From assembly GCA_012729505.1 (NCBI GenBank), contig JAAYDA010000036.1, positions 1 through 46,403 on the forward strand: 46,403 nt of DNA, read 5' to 3'. Under the pieces are notes generated by a model. The model ran no database searches. It was not told the DNA's origin and saw nothing but the letters and a program-made list of their open reading frames with translations. The stretch's first letter is position 1, and every line of letters starts with the position of its first letter. The position numbers and the translations under genes were made by a program. Below, piece by piece: positions 33,938-43,472 of this stretch. The DNA is from Syntrophomonadaceae bacterium. Lineage in GTDB: Bacteria; Bacillota; Syntrophomonadia; Syntrophomonadales; DTU052.

Positions 33938-36646
33938 ATGAATAATACGTCAGACAATAAGGCTTCTGTTAAGATTTCCGTTCATGGTATGAGCTGCCAG
34001 CACTGTGTACGGCAAGTAACTACGACTTTAGAACAGCTTGCCGGGGTGGAAGATGTTCAGGTGTCTCTGGAGAATAGCCAAGCCAGCTTTCACTATAATC
34101 CGGAACAGATTGACATGACTGCAATTCACGCTGCCATTGAAGATGCCGGGTATTCTACGGAGCCTGAGCCGACTGAAGGCCCGGCAGAGCTCCCGGAAAA
34201 CCATCTCAATACTGAGGCTGAACAAAATCCCGCTGCCGTGCAAAAAAAACAGTTTAACATCAGTGGAATGACCTGTGCCAATTGTGCCCTGACTATAGAA
34301 AAAGGTATCGGCCGAATGAAGGGCATTAATTCGGCCAATGTTAATCTTGCTTCTGAGAAGCTGACTCTGGATTTCGATCCTTCCGCAGTAACGGAAAAGG
34401 AGATCTTGGCCAAAATAGCCGATCTTGGCTATAAGGCCCGCAGTGAAGATGGCGATGACGGTCACCGGCAGTTTAAGGTCAGTGGAATGACTTGCGCCAA
34501 CTGTGCTTTGAGTATTGAGAAGAAGCTTAAAGGAACCCCGGGGGTAAACACTGTGTCTGTCAACTATGCCAATGAGACAGTAACCGTTGATTATGACCCA
34601 CAGGCCCTAAGTCTGAATGATATTTATGCCAAGGTCAGAGATGCAGGTTATATGCCTTTAAAGAGCATGGAAGATGACGATAAAGACCGCGATGCCATCA
34701 TACAACGAAACTGGGTAATTTTTAGCGCCATTCTTTCTTTTCCGATTATGCCCCTGATGTATCTGCCCATGACGGTACCAATAATGCTGTTGATCTTTGC
34801 TTTAGCTACCATAGTGCAGTTTACAGCCGGCGGAATATTTTATCGCGGAGCATACCACGCCCTGAAAAACCGTTCGGCCAATATGGATGTTCTTATTGCC
34901 ATGGGAATTACTGCCGCTTATGGCTATAGTCTTATGACTACTATAAACATGTTCTTCCCGGCTCTGTTTTTTACCGGGCCAAACTTCTTCGATACCTCGG
35001 CTTTGCTGATTACATTTGTGCGCTTCGGAAAATATCTGGAAGCTAAAGCTAAAGGTCAAGCCGGTCAAGCATTAAAACGATTGTTAGAGCTGCAATCTGA
35101 TAAAGCCCGGATTCTGGTTAATGGTGAAGAACAGGAAGTGGCTGCAACCGACCTTATAATTGGTGATGTGGTAGTGGTTAAACCTGGAGAAAGAATACCT
35201 GTGGACGGTGAAATCATAGCAGGTCAAGCCAGTATTGATGAGGCTATGCTCACGGGAGAATCCATTCCCGTTGATAAGAGCGTGGGAGACCCGGTTATTG
35301 GGGCCACCATAAACCGTTCCGGCAGCATTAAAGTAAAAACCACTAAGACCGGTAAAGACACGGTGCTGGCCGGAATTATTAAGATGGTGGAAGATGCTCA
35401 GGGGGTAAAGCCCCCTATCCAGCGATTAGCCGACCTGATAGCCAATTACTTTGTTCCTGCGGTTGTAATCATATCCGCCGTCACTTTCTCGGTCTGGTAT
35501 TTTGTTCTTGACAGCACCTTTGTTTTTGCTTTCACGGCGGCAATTGCTGTACTGGTAATCGCCTGTCCCTGCGCATTGGGGCTGGCAACCCCAACGGCCA
35601 TTATGGTTGGAAGTGGGGTAGGCCTGAATCGCGGCCTGCTCTTTAAATCTGCGGCGGTCCTGGAAAGCATTGCGAGCCTGCAGGCTATCGGTTTTGATAA
35701 GACCGGTACCTTGACCAAAGGTACTCCTGAGGTTACGGACATAATAGCAGTTGCTCCTCTCACAGAAAGAGACCTCTTGCAAATAGCGGCAGCTGGGGAA
35801 AACCCATCTATTCATCCCCTGGCTCAAGCTATTGTCAGCCACGCCCGAGAGGAAGAAGTGGAAATCGCTGATGTCAAAGACTACACCGAGGAAAGCGGCC
35901 ATGGAATCTCATGTTCTTACCAAGGCAAACCCTTGCTTATTGGCAATATGAAGCACATGCAGAAAAACGGAATTGACATCGGAGAAATTGAACCGGATTT
36001 TCAGCGCCTGGCTTCCGAGGGAAAGACCACTATGTTTATCGCTCTTGATGGCCGTGGAATTGGTTTGATCGCCCTGGCAGACGTGCTCAAAGAAAGTACC
36101 CGGGAGGCCATCAGACGCCTGCATAAAATGGGCTTAAAAACATTTATGATCACCGGAGATAATAAGAAGGTTGCACATGTTGTCGGGCGAGAGGTTGGTA
36201 TTGAGGAAATAAACGCAGAGGTTCTGCCCCAGGACAAAATTAACATCGTCAAAAAATATCAGGAACAAGGACTGAAGGTGGCCATGGTGGGGGATGGGAT
36301 TAACGATGCTCCGGCACTGGCCCAGGCTGATATTGGCATTGCCATTGGTTCGGGAACTGATGTGGCTAAGGAAACCGGCGATGTTATTCTGGTGCGAAAC
36401 GACCTGATCGATGTAGAAAAGGCCATTCGTTTAGGCAGAAAAACACTGACCAAAATCAAGCAAAACCTGTTCTGGGCTTTGATTTATAACATGATTGGAA
36501 TTCCAGTGGCAGCCGGGGTCCTATTTCCCTTTACCGGCACTCTCCTGCCGCCGGAATGGGCCGGACTGGCTATGGCCTTTTCTTCTGTATCGGTGGTGAC
36601 CAATTCCCTGCTCCTCAAAGGTTTTGACAAACAACTGCTTGAGTAA
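33938..36646 (+). CDS. copA: Copper-exporting P1B-type ATPase CopA with three HMA domains
   Basis: A 902-residue Cu+ pump. Three N-terminal metal-binding domains are visible: CQHC (about residue 21-24), then two CANC (about 110 and 185). The core has TGES, the membrane CPC ([14 protein letters not shown]), DKTGTLTKG, and [17 protein letters not shown] drives export of Cu+ across the cytoplasmic membrane. ATG 33938 follows GAAGGTG. The copZ chaperone follows 55 nt later, so cytosolic copper trafficking and export are one unit. Three metal-binding domains are more than the one or two common in Firmicutes. Confidence 0.94.
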   Translation: MNNTSDNKASVKISVHGMSCQHCVRQVTTTLEQLAGVEDVQVSLENSQASFHYNPEQIDMTAIHAAIEDAGYSTEPEPTEGPAELPENHLNTEAEQNPAAVQKKQFNISGMTCANCALTIEKGIGRMKGINSANVNLASEKLTLDFDPSAVTEKEILAKIADLGYKARSEDGDDGHRQFKVSGMTCANCALSIEKKLKGTPGVNTVSVNYANETVTVDYDPQALSLNDIYAKVRDAGYMPLKSMEDDDKDRDAIIQRNWVIFSAILSFPIMPLMYLPMTVPIMLLIFALATIVQFTAGGIFYRGAYHALKNRSANMDVLIAMGITAAYGYSLMTTINMFFPALFFTGPNFFDTSALLITFVRFGKYLEAKAKGQAGQALKRLLELQSDKARILVNGEEQEVAATDLIIGDVVVVKPGERIPVDGEIIAGQASIDEAMLTGESIPVDKSVGDPVIGATINRSGSIKVKTTKTGKDTVLAGIIKMVEDAQGVKPPIQRLADLIANYFVPAVVIISAVTFSVWYFVLDSTFVFAFTAAIAVLVIACPCALGLATPTAIMVGSGVGLNRGLLFKSAAVLESIASLQAIGFDKTGTLTKGTPEVTDIIAVAPLTERDLLQIAAAGENPSIHPLAQAIVSHAREEEVEIADVKDYTEESGHGISCSYQGKPLLIGNMKHMQKNGIDIGEIEPDFQRLASEGKTTMFIALDGRGIGLIALADVLKESTREAIRRLHKMGLKTFMITGDNKKVAHVVGREVGIEEINAEVLPQDKINIVKKYQEQGLKVAMVGDGINDAPALAQADIGIAIGSGTDVAKETGDVILVRNDLIDVEKAIRLGRKTLTKIKQNLFWALIYNMIGIPVAAGVLFPFTGTLLPPEWAGLAMAFSSVSVVTNSLLLKGFDKQLLE

Positions 36647-36701
36647 GCTCGATAGTTTCCAGCGCTTATAGCTGCTTGGAGAATAAGTTGCCGGGAGGGA
36701 G

Positions 36702-36911
36702 GTGAAACGACTGAGTAAGACTGTTATTAAAATTGAGGGAATGTCATGTAATCATTGTAAAATGGCAGTTGAAAAAGCTCTTAAGGGCATATCCGGCGTA
36801 ACCGACGTTAAGGTTGATCTGGATAAAAAGGAAGCTGTTGTTTCCGGTTCGCCCGAAAAGGCCGCTATGGTTAAAGCTATTGATGAGGCCGGCTTCAAAA
36901 TAGTAGTCTAA
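36702..36911 (+). CDS. copZ: Copper chaperone CopZ
   Basis: A 66-69-residue HMA protein with the Cu-binding motif GMSCNHC (CxxC) that hands Cu+ to CopA. Two starts are possible: GTG at 36702 (MKRLSKT...), with GGGAG 4 nt before it, or CTG at 36711, giving MSKTVIKIEGMSCNHC, the usual CopZ N-terminus, 8 nt behind a near-perfect GGAGGTGA. I list the longer frame but consider the CTG start at least equally likely. Confidence 0.9.
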   Translation: MKRLSKTVIKIEGMSCNHCKMAVEKALKGISGVTDVKVDLDKKEAVVSGSPEKAAMVKAIDEAGFKIVV

Positions 36912-36967
36912 GGACTCCCAAGGTTGTCAGATCGGTCCGGTCAAGTTGTTGGCTTGGTCAAGAATCT

Positions 36968-36997
36968 ATAAAGGGTTCCTTTTCAGGAACCCTTTAT
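36968..36997. terminator. Hairpin between copZ and tRNA operon
   Basis: ATAAAGGGTTCCT pairs perfectly with AGGAACCCTTTAT (13 bp, 4-nt loop). It lies between the convergent copZ transcript and the leftward tRNA operon; a downstream T-run is short, though the stem itself ends in A/T pairs. Confidence 0.7.
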
Positions 36998-37005
36998 ACT
37001 CGTAA

Positions 37006-37081
<76 letters not shown>

Positions 37082-37088
37082 TTAGATA

Positions 37089-37163
37089 TGGTGACCCCAT
37101 GGGGATTCGAACCCCAGTTACCGCCGTGAAAGGGCGGTGTCTTAACCGCTTGACCATGGGGCC
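37089..37163 (-). tRNA. tRNA-Glu (anticodon TTC)
   Basis: Acceptor GGCCCCA pairs with the 3' strand TGGGGTC, anticodon loop CTTTCAC holds TTC, T-loop TTCGAAT, CCA encoded. Confidence 0.95.
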
Positions 37164-37170
37164 ATGATAA

Positions 37171-37246
37171 TGGTGGGCCTACCAGGATTCGAACCTGGGA
37201 CCAACCGGTTATGAGCCGGTAGCTCTGCCAGCTGAGCTATAGGCCC
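37171..37246 (-). tRNA. tRNA-Met (anticodon CAT), possibly tRNA-Ile2
   Basis: The anticodon loop CTCATAA holds CAT; acceptor GGGCCTA pairs with TAGGCCC and CCA is encoded. It lacks the C1-A72 mismatch and GGG/CCC anticodon stem of initiator tRNA, so it is elongator Met or the lysidine-modified tRNA-Ile2, whose acceptor can also begin GGGCCTA. Sequence alone does not settle which. Confidence 0.9.
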
Positions 37247-37252
37247 ATATAT

Positions 37253-37327
37253 TGGCTCCTCGAGTAGGACTCGAACCTACAACCTACCGGTTAACAGCCG
37301 GTTGCTCTACCATTGAGCTATCGAGGA
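37253..37327 (-). tRNA. tRNA-Asn (anticodon GTT)
   Basis: Acceptor TCCTCGA pairs with TCGAGGA, anticodon loop CTGTTAA holds GTT, T-loop TTCGAGT, CCA encoded. First tRNA after the promoter at 37346. Confidence 0.95.
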
Positions 37328-37345
37328 GCATGCTCAGCAAAATCT

Positions 37346-37374
37346 ATTATAAAGCGGTTTTCATACAAAGTCAA
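37346..37374 (-). promoter_or_regulatory. Sigma-70 promoter of tRNA Asn-Met-Glu-Val operon
   Basis: On the minus strand TTGACT is followed by 17 nt and TATAAT, a close-to-consensus strong promoter, just upstream of tRNA-Asn. Confidence 0.85.
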
Positions 37375-37386
37375 CTGGCTAAGGCC

Positions 37387-37411
37387 AAAAAAAAATGGGC
37401 GGCCATGCCGC
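37387..37411 (-). terminator. Terminator of rpoD operon
   Basis: On the minus strand GCGGC-ATG-GCCGC is followed by CCATTTTTTTTT, about 22 nt after the rpoD stop. Confidence 0.8.
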
Positions 37412-37433
37412 ACTTTAGACTCGCCAACTCCAT

Positions 37434-38528
37434 CTATTCGATGTAGTCTTTAAGCCTTCGGCTGCGGGAAGGATGTCTTAACTTGCGCAGTGCTTTAGCC
37501 TCAATTTGTCTTATTCTTTCCCGAGTTACTCCGAACTCCTGTCCAACCTCTTCCAAAGTCCGTGGTTTACCGTCATCCAACCCGAAGCGGAGTCTCAGAA
37601 CCTTTTCCTCCCGGTCGGTCAGGGTCTGCAGAATACCATCCAAATGCTCGCGAAGCAGAACAAAGGATGCAGATTCTTCAGGGGACTCGGCATCGTCATC
37701 GGTAATAAAATCACCCAGGTGGCTATCATCTTCCTCACCAATGGGGGTTTCAAGCGAAACCGGTTCTTGGGCCACTTTCATTATTTCCATAACCCGCTCA
37801 ACCGGTATTTCCATTTCCTTGGCAACCTCAATAGGCAGGGGCTCACGGCCCAATTGCTGCAGAAGTGACCGCTGGACCCGGGAAAGCTTGTTTATAGTCT
37901 CTACCATATGCACCGGTATCCTTATGGTACGAGCCTGATCAGCAATGGCCCGGGTAATAGCCTGACGAATCCACCAGGTGGCATAAGTACTGAATTTGAA
38001 TCCTTTTTGATAGTCAAATTTTTCTACGGCCTTCATCAGCCCCAGATTCCCCTCTTGAATCAAATCCAGAAAGAGCATTCCCCGGCCTACATAACGTTTA
38101 GCTATACTTACCACTAATCGCAGATTAGCTTCTACTAATTTTCGTTTGGCTTCCTCATCACCATCATCGATGCGCTTAGCCAGATCAATCTCTTCGGCAG
38201 CACTCAGCAAAGCAACCCGGCCAATCTCCTTGAGATACATCCGGACGGGGTCATCAACTTCAATTCCTTCCGGGGCGGTGGCCGTCGGCTCATTTTCTTC
38301 AGAATCTTGCTCCGAAGCCTCCTCAGCCTCCTCTAATTCTTCCAGTGTTTCAGACACCAACTGAATGCCTTGGGTTTGCAGTGCATCATATATGTCTTCA
38401 ATCCGGTCCGGATCCAGACTAAAATTCTGCAAATCATCCATCACCTCTTCAAAGGTGAGTTTTCCTTTTTTCTTACCCTTTTCGGCTAGGCTGTTGATGG
38501 CCTCTTCCAATTTCTTTTCGGGTTTCAT
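37434..38528 (-). CDS. rpoD: Housekeeping sigma factor RpoD (SigA)
   Basis: A 364-residue primary sigma factor. Region 1.1 is followed by an acidic linker, region 1.2 ([18 protein letters not shown]), region 2 ([40 protein letters not shown]), region 3 ([16 protein letters not shown]) and region 4 ([39 protein letters not shown]). It directs RNA polymerase to the TTGACA/TATAAT promoters noted in this window. ATG 38528 follows AAGGAGGAA and starts 11 nt after dnaG. Confidence 0.97.
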   Translation of the reverse strand: MKPEKKLEEAINSLAEKGKKKGKLTFEEVMDDLQNFSLDPDRIEDIYDALQTQGIQLVSETLEELEEAEEASEQDSEENEPTATAPEGIEVDDPVRMYLKEIGRVALLSAAEEIDLAKRIDDGDEEAKRKLVEANLRLVVSIAKRYVGRGMLFLDLIQEGNLGLMKAVEKFDYQKGFKFSTYATWWIRQAITRAIADQARTIRIPVHMVETINKLSRVQRSLLQQLGREPLPIEVAKEMEIPVERVMEIMKVAQEPVSLETPIGEEDDSHLGDFITDDDAESPEESASFVLLREHLDGILQTLTDREEKVLRLRFGLDDGKPRTLEEVGQEFGVTRERIRQIEAKALRKLRHPSRSRRLKDYIE

Positions 38529-38538
38529 AGGTTCCTCC

Positions 38539-40338
38539 TTATCGAGCCTTACAAGTCAAATTCCCTAGCCTGACTATAGTCTTCAAAACAGAGAAAAAAT
38601 CACCATCTGATTCAAGTGCCTTGATTTCTGAAGCAAATTGCTGCCATTGGAGCCTTTGCTGTTTTGCCAATTGATGCCTGATATAATCTTCTATTTCGAA
38701 TGCGGTCAGCGGTTTTTCCTCCTCAAGAATGCTTATTCTGGCCCATACACTAAGCATTCCCTCATCTTCAAAGATAGCTTCTTCAATTAATGACCGGGTT
38801 TTATGGGAATCATCAGCAAATCCAACTTCATCAAAAATTGCTGCCAAACCACTAATTGCAGGATCCGAAAAGAAATCTAATCCTAATTCAGCCTTTATCC
38901 TTAAAAACAATTCGGGCTCAGCCATCATTTTAGCCAGCATTTTTTCTTCAAATACGCTATTTTCCCGTTTTTCTTCGCGTTTTCTATTATTTCTTAATCC
39001 ACGGTTTCTATTCCTTATACTGCCAGTAAGCCCATTACCTTTTTTCCATAACTGGAATTCCTTTTTTACCTCCCCTTCCGGGAGATTAAGGCGATAGGCT
39101 AAGTTTTTGGTTTGCTGCTCTCTTGCAATAACACTCTTGATTCGGTCAACTTCGGGAAACACATTCCAAAGAATTTCGATTCTTTCGTCTAAATCTGACG
39201 CCAAGCCCGAACTAATGTATTTGTCGAGCTTATACTCGGCGACAGTACATTTATTATTCTGTATGAAATTCAAGAATTCCTCTTTTCCTTGTTTACGTAC
39301 TAAATCATCCGGATCATTCCCTGGTGGCAAGGGCACAACCATGGAATCCAGGTTTTCTTCCCGCAAAATCGCCAACGCCCGCAGTGTCTCTCTCTGGCCT
39401 GCCTCATCACCGTCGTACATTAATATAACCGTTTCAGTAGACCTTTTCATTAATTTTGCCTGTTGACGAGTCAAAGCAGTTCCCAGGGTTGCCACAGTAT
39501 TAGGAATTCCATGCTGATGCAGGGAAATGCAGTCCAGATACCCTTCAACCAGAATCACTTCGGAACTGTTTCTGATGGCATCCCTGCCCTGAAAGAGCCC
39601 GAATAAATTGGAACGTTTGGAAAACACTGAATTCTCCTGAGAGTTAAGATATTTTGGGCCATCGCCAGACAGCAACCGACCTCCAAATCCAATAACCCTT
39701 CCGCCCTGGTCATAAATTGGAAACACAATTCGGTTTCTTAAAAAATCCATATACAGGTTGGCATTACGGCTTCTCTTCACCAATCCGGATTCAGTAATAT
39801 TTTCAATGGAAAAGCCCCGGGCCAGTAAATGTTCTTCCAGCTGACGCCAATCATCGGGCGCATAACCCAGATTAAATCGTTCTATTGAATCCCGGCTTAT
39901 GTGGCGGCCGTCCAGGTATTTTACAGCATCCTTTCCAGCCTGGCTCTTCAGAAGTTCGTGATAAAATCTGGCCGCTTCTTGATTAATCTCGACAATAGCT
40001 GAATCTTGTCTGCTCTTGGCCGAAGAAGAGGCCGTCTGATAACGGCTTATATCCAATCCCGCTTTTTGAGCCAGGTATTGTATCGCTTCCCGAAATTCAA
40101 GCTTGTCATTATTCTTAAGGAAACTAAAAATATTTCCTCCCTGATGACATCCAAAACAATAATATAGCTGTCTTTCCTGGGATACAGAAAATGAAGGGGT
40201 CTTTTCCGAATGAAACGGACACAGGCCCCAGTAACGATTGCCTTTTCGGGTTAATTCAACCCGTTCGCCAATTATATCCACAATATCAATGCGTGATTCA
40301 ATTTCCCGAATTAGTTCATCATCAAAACCTCGGGTCAA
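38539..40338 (-). CDS. dnaG: DNA primase DnaG
   Basis: About 599 residues. An N-terminal zinc-binding domain (CPFH about 40, then [10 protein letters not shown]), the catalytic core with Toprim residues ([17 protein letters not shown]) and a C-terminal helicase-binding region (from about 430). It makes RNA primers for replication. The frame opens at GTG 40359, but GAGAGGA a few bases before TTG 40338 suggests that start ([20 protein letters not shown]). Middle gene of dgt-dnaG-rpoD. Confidence 0.96.
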   Translation of the reverse strand: MTRGFDDELIREIESRIDIVDIIGERVELTRKGNRYWGLCPFHSEKTPSFSVSQERQLYYCFGCHQGGNIFSFLKNNDKLEFREAIQYLAQKAGLDISRYQTASSSAKSRQDSAIVEINQEAARFYHELLKSQAGKDAVKYLDGRHISRDSIERFNLGYAPDDWRQLEEHLLARGFSIENITESGLVKRSRNANLYMDFLRNRIVFPIYDQGGRVIGFGGRLLSGDGPKYLNSQENSVFSKRSNLFGLFQGRDAIRNSSEVILVEGYLDCISLHQHGIPNTVATLGTALTRQQAKLMKRSTETVILMYDGDEAGQRETLRALAILREENLDSMVVPLPPGNDPDDLVRKQGKEEFLNFIQNNKCTVAEYKLDKYISSGLASDLDERIEILWNVFPEVDRIKSVIAREQQTKNLAYRLNLPEGEVKKEFQLWKKGNGLTGSIRNRNRGLRNNRKREEKRENSVFEEKMLAKMMAEPELFLRIKAELGLDFFSDPAISGLAAIFDEVGFADDSHKTRSLIEEAIFEDEGMLSVWARISILEEEKPLTAFEIEDYIRHQLAKQQRLQWQQFASEIKALESDGDFFSVLKTIVRLGNLTCKAR

Positions 40339-40430
40339 AATTCCTCTCCCCCCCCTCACTCACCAGCACTCTGACAGGTGAGAGTTTTTACTCCCCAACT
40401 TTCCGGATACCATTCTTGGCTTTGGAATTC

Positions 40431-41441
40431 TCACTCAATGCCTGATCTTATTTCCGCCCGTTGATAAGGAAGAAAGTGGCTGTTAAAGAAATTAAGGGCA
40501 TACCGATCTGTCATGCCGGCCACAAAATCTACTACCCTCCTGGCCAATGCCTCATCCGGCAAACCGGAATCAACACCCATAAGCTCCGGCTGCTGCATTA
40601 CCAGCTGATATATTTTTTGAATAATGTAGTGAACCTTTTCTTCTTCTCGTAATGCCTGTGGGGCCAGATACACTCTGGCAAACAGAAACTCACGGAGTTT
40701 TTCGGTTGCTTCAGCAATCAACGGGCCCATCATTATCGAAGGTTGGTCCACACTGTTTCTGATAGTCTCTTTAACCATAGTATCGATTCTTTCCCCATGC
40801 TCCATACCCAAAACTTTCATACAGTCCCGGGGAATATCATCAATGCCTATAAGACCAGCTCGTAATGCATCATCAATATCATGGTTGATATAAGCGATTC
40901 GGTCAGAAATCCTTACCACCATACCTTCCAGGGTAGTGGGCAAGATTTCTCCCGTATGTCTCAAGATGCCGTCCCTTACCTCGCAGGTGAGATTTAATCC
41001 CCTCGGCCCTTCCAGAACATCCACAACTCGCATGCTTTGTTCATAGTGACGAAATCCTCCCGGGAAAAGCCCGTTCAGAGCTTTCTCTCCCGCATGTCCG
41101 AAAGGTGTATGACCCAAATCATGAGCAAGTGCAATGGCTTCGGTCAGATCTTCGTTTAATCTTAGGGCCCGGGCAATCGTGCGAGCAATTTGAGCGACCT
41201 CAAGGGTGTGAGTCAGCCTGGTTCTAAAATGATCACCCTCAGGTGCAATGAACACCTGGGTTTTTTGTTTCAACCGTCGAAAGGATTTAGCATGAATAAT
41301 GCGGTCCCGGTCTCTTTGATATTCAGTTCGAACCTCGCAAGGGGCTATTGGAAAAACTCTTCCCCGCGAATTTGTGCTTCTGCTGGCATGGGGAGATAGC
41401 ATATTATCTTCCAATAGTTCATATTGCCGGCGAATATTCAT
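40431..41441 (-). CDS. dgt: dGTP triphosphohydrolase-like HD protein
   Basis: A 336-residue HD-domain hydrolase that cleaves dNTP to nucleoside and triphosphate. The metal-binding residues are in HTLEVAQIAR (H), AIALAHDLGHTPFGHAGE (HD) and a later DRIAYINHDIDDAL. RDRDRIIHAKSFRRLKQKTQV is typical of the family. First gene of the dgt-dnaG-rpoD operon, conserved in Clostridia; the gap to dnaG is 71-92 nt. ATG 41441 follows GGGAG. Confidence 0.93.
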   Translation of the reverse strand: MNIRRQYELLEDNMLSPHASRSTNSRGRVFPIAPCEVRTEYQRDRDRIIHAKSFRRLKQKTQVFIAPEGDHFRTRLTHTLEVAQIARTIARALRLNEDLTEAIALAHDLGHTPFGHAGEKALNGLFPGGFRHYEQSMRVVDVLEGPRGLNLTCEVRDGILRHTGEILPTTLEGMVVRISDRIAYINHDIDDALRAGLIGIDDIPRDCMKVLGMEHGERIDTMVKETIRNSVDQPSIMMGPLIAEATEKLREFLFARVYLAPQALREEEKVHYIIQKIYQLVMQQPELMGVDSGLPDEALARRVVDFVAGMTDRYALNFFNSHFLPYQRAEIRSGIE

Positions 41442-41914
41442 AATCTCCCATCCTCATCTGTCTAGATTACTGAAGATCTCAATTTTGGTCTGCAGCGAAT
41501 AACTAATCCGGTATTCCCCGGCTTACCCAGGTAAGAGAAGCCCTTGAAATACGTCAGGACAATTGACCTCTCTTTTCTTCTATTGTAATACGCTTTTGTT
41601 CTAACATCTTCCTCTTTAATGTCGTAGAATAGTACAGGAGCAGCCGCTGACTGAATATTAAAAATAATGTGCCTTTCGCCCTACCACCACCTTGGGATTA
41701 ATGATATATTAGGATATAGAAGCATTAACAATAATCCACTCAGCTCTTCTCGATATCATGATTTTACTCTATTTAGCAAAAACCGGATCCGCCGGTAATA
41801 CAAGTGCACCAGGTTATTAATTAATGACCATCGCCCGTCCGGTCAAACAGAATATCGAACGTTAAATGAACTCACTCCTCTGAAAAGGAAATATGTTGTT
41901 AAGGGAGGATTGCT
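41442..41914. other. 473-bp divergent intergenic region
   Basis: No gene is seen between leftward dgt and rightward DUF342 gene. A TTGACC at about 41564 with TAATAC 17 nt on (plus strand) is only a weak promoter. AT-rich content otherwise unremarkable. Confidence 0.4.
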
Positions 41915-43384
41915 ATGTCGTCTGGTTACGAAATCATTGAAGCGTTTGAAGGTTTCTATATTAAAAAATTGGGCAGAGTCGACTTTAATACCCTTTCTAA
42001 TGATCTTAATCGGCGGCAGCTCCAGGTGGATATCAGCAAAATGATGCGCGACCTGGTCAATGCCGATATAGGCCAGCAAATATTGATAGTCGCCAAACAG
42101 CAAAATTTTTCCGCACCTGTTGTGATAGCTGTTTCTCCCGGCAAGATGTCGGCCGTTCTAACCCTCAACATCAAACCGGGAGAAAAGACAATTCCCTTGG
42201 ATGAGTTTTTTCAGCGCCTCAAAGACCAAGGGATAGTATATGGAGTAAATCTGGAACGAGTCAAGACTCTCTTGAAGTTAAAACGCCCGGCTTTTCGTGA
42301 GGTTATTGCCACCGGTGAGCCCCCCCAAAACGGCAATGACGCCAAAATAAACTATTACTTCCAAGAACCTTCACTTAATCCCCTTCCCGATAAAAACGAT
42401 TTTGTCTTTCGGCCGGGAGGGATAATCCCAGTTGAGGAAGGGGAAGTTCTGGCAACACGAACACCTGCCACTATAGGAGTCTTTGGCTGCAACGTTCTGG
42501 GAGAAATCGTTCTCCCCCTGCCGGGAAAAAACCTAGATTTTAATGTAGGTAGCGGCATATCTGTTGAAGTCAACTCAGCGGTGGCAATTCACAGCGGAGC
42601 TTTGCATTGGGATAATTCCATTATGACTGTAGTAAGTTTAACAACTCTGTCAGGAGACAGTCAGAGCGGAGAAGTCTTTATTCCAGGCAAAGCAATCATA
42701 ACAGGAAATTTATCCTCAAATACAACTATCATTGCTGAGGGCGATATCGAAATACAAGGAAATATTGAAGGTGGAACAGTAATATCCGAAACAGGCTCTG
42801 TCTATGTCCGGGATGGAATTATAGGCAACAGCCGCAGTATTGTAAAGGCCGATGGAAATGTTGAAGCTTCCTATGTATACAAGACTATTATTGAAGCCAA
42901 ACAGAATCTCATTGTGGATAAGTACATACTTCAGTCTGATCTCACCGTGGGGCAGGGTATCTACTGCAAAGCCGTCAAGCAATTTACTTTTAATGATAAA
43001 AGAGACCACCCAAAACCGCCCCCTGCTGAAGTAGGCAACGACATTGATCTATTAGCGGCTGCCAAATCGTCGAAAGATCTGGAACGGGAATTGAAATACC
43101 TGATCAAAAGTATCCAGGGGTTGATAAAAAAGACCGATGCCACCAATCAAGTCAGGGAACTGCTGGAACGATATGTGGAAACCTCCAATCAATTGAACAA
43201 GCTGAAAAAAGAGCGTCAGGATTTTATCAATCGCCAGAAAAAAAACAGTTTGGGTTTGCAGGGATTATTCAACAAGCCCGGCATTGATTACCGGATAAGA
43301 TACGAAAAAGTCCCTGATGAACGCATCACTCCCCCAACTACGGTTTTTTACGACTACTATCGAACAAAGCTGTTTATTATCTAA
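41915..43384 (+). CDS. DUF342 (FapA-like) protein
   Basis: A 489-residue DUF342/FapA family protein. The central part (about 165-350) is a repeated beta-helix (GEVFIPGKAIITGNLSSNTT, GDIEIQGNIEGGTVI, GSVYVRDGIIG) and the C-terminus a coiled coil (about 385-440, SKDLERELKYLIKSIQG onward). Relatives include cytoplasmic proteins linked with polymerised surface or motility functions; no certain biochemical role. ATG 41915 follows AAGGGAGGA. It converges on the hydrogenase genes. Confidence 0.82.
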   Translation: MSSGYEIIEAFEGFYIKKLGRVDFNTLSNDLNRRQLQVDISKMMRDLVNADIGQQILIVAKQQNFSAPVVIAVSPGKMSAVLTLNIKPGEKTIPLDEFFQRLKDQGIVYGVNLERVKTLLKLKRPAFREVIATGEPPQNGNDAKINYYFQEPSLNPLPDKNDFVFRPGGIIPVEEGEVLATRTPATIGVFGCNVLGEIVLPLPGKNLDFNVGSGISVEVNSAVAIHSGALHWDNSIMTVVSLTTLSGDSQSGEVFIPGKAIITGNLSSNTTIIAEGDIEIQGNIEGGTVISETGSVYVRDGIIGNSRSIVKADGNVEASYVYKTIIEAKQNLIVDKYILQSDLTVGQGIYCKAVKQFTFNDKRDHPKPPPAEVGNDIDLLAAAKSSKDLERELKYLIKSIQGLIKKTDATNQVRELLERYVETSNQLNKLKKERQDFINRQKKNSLGLQGLFNKPGIDYRIRYEKVPDERITPPTTVFYDYYRTKLFII

Positions 43385-43410
43385 CCCCTCATACAGGTGT
43401 ATATAAGAAA

Positions 43411-43440
43411 GCAAGGGGTCGCCCCCTTGCTCCAGACCGA
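43411..43440 (-). terminator. Hairpin after hydA
   Basis: GCAAGGGG pairs with CCCCTTGC (4-nt loop). On the minus strand it is followed by TTTCTTATAT, so it would end the leftward hydrogenase operon; it may stop the DUF342 transcript too. Confidence 0.6.
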
Positions 43441-43472
43441 TGAAAAAGCGAATCACCGCCTTGCCAGATTGT

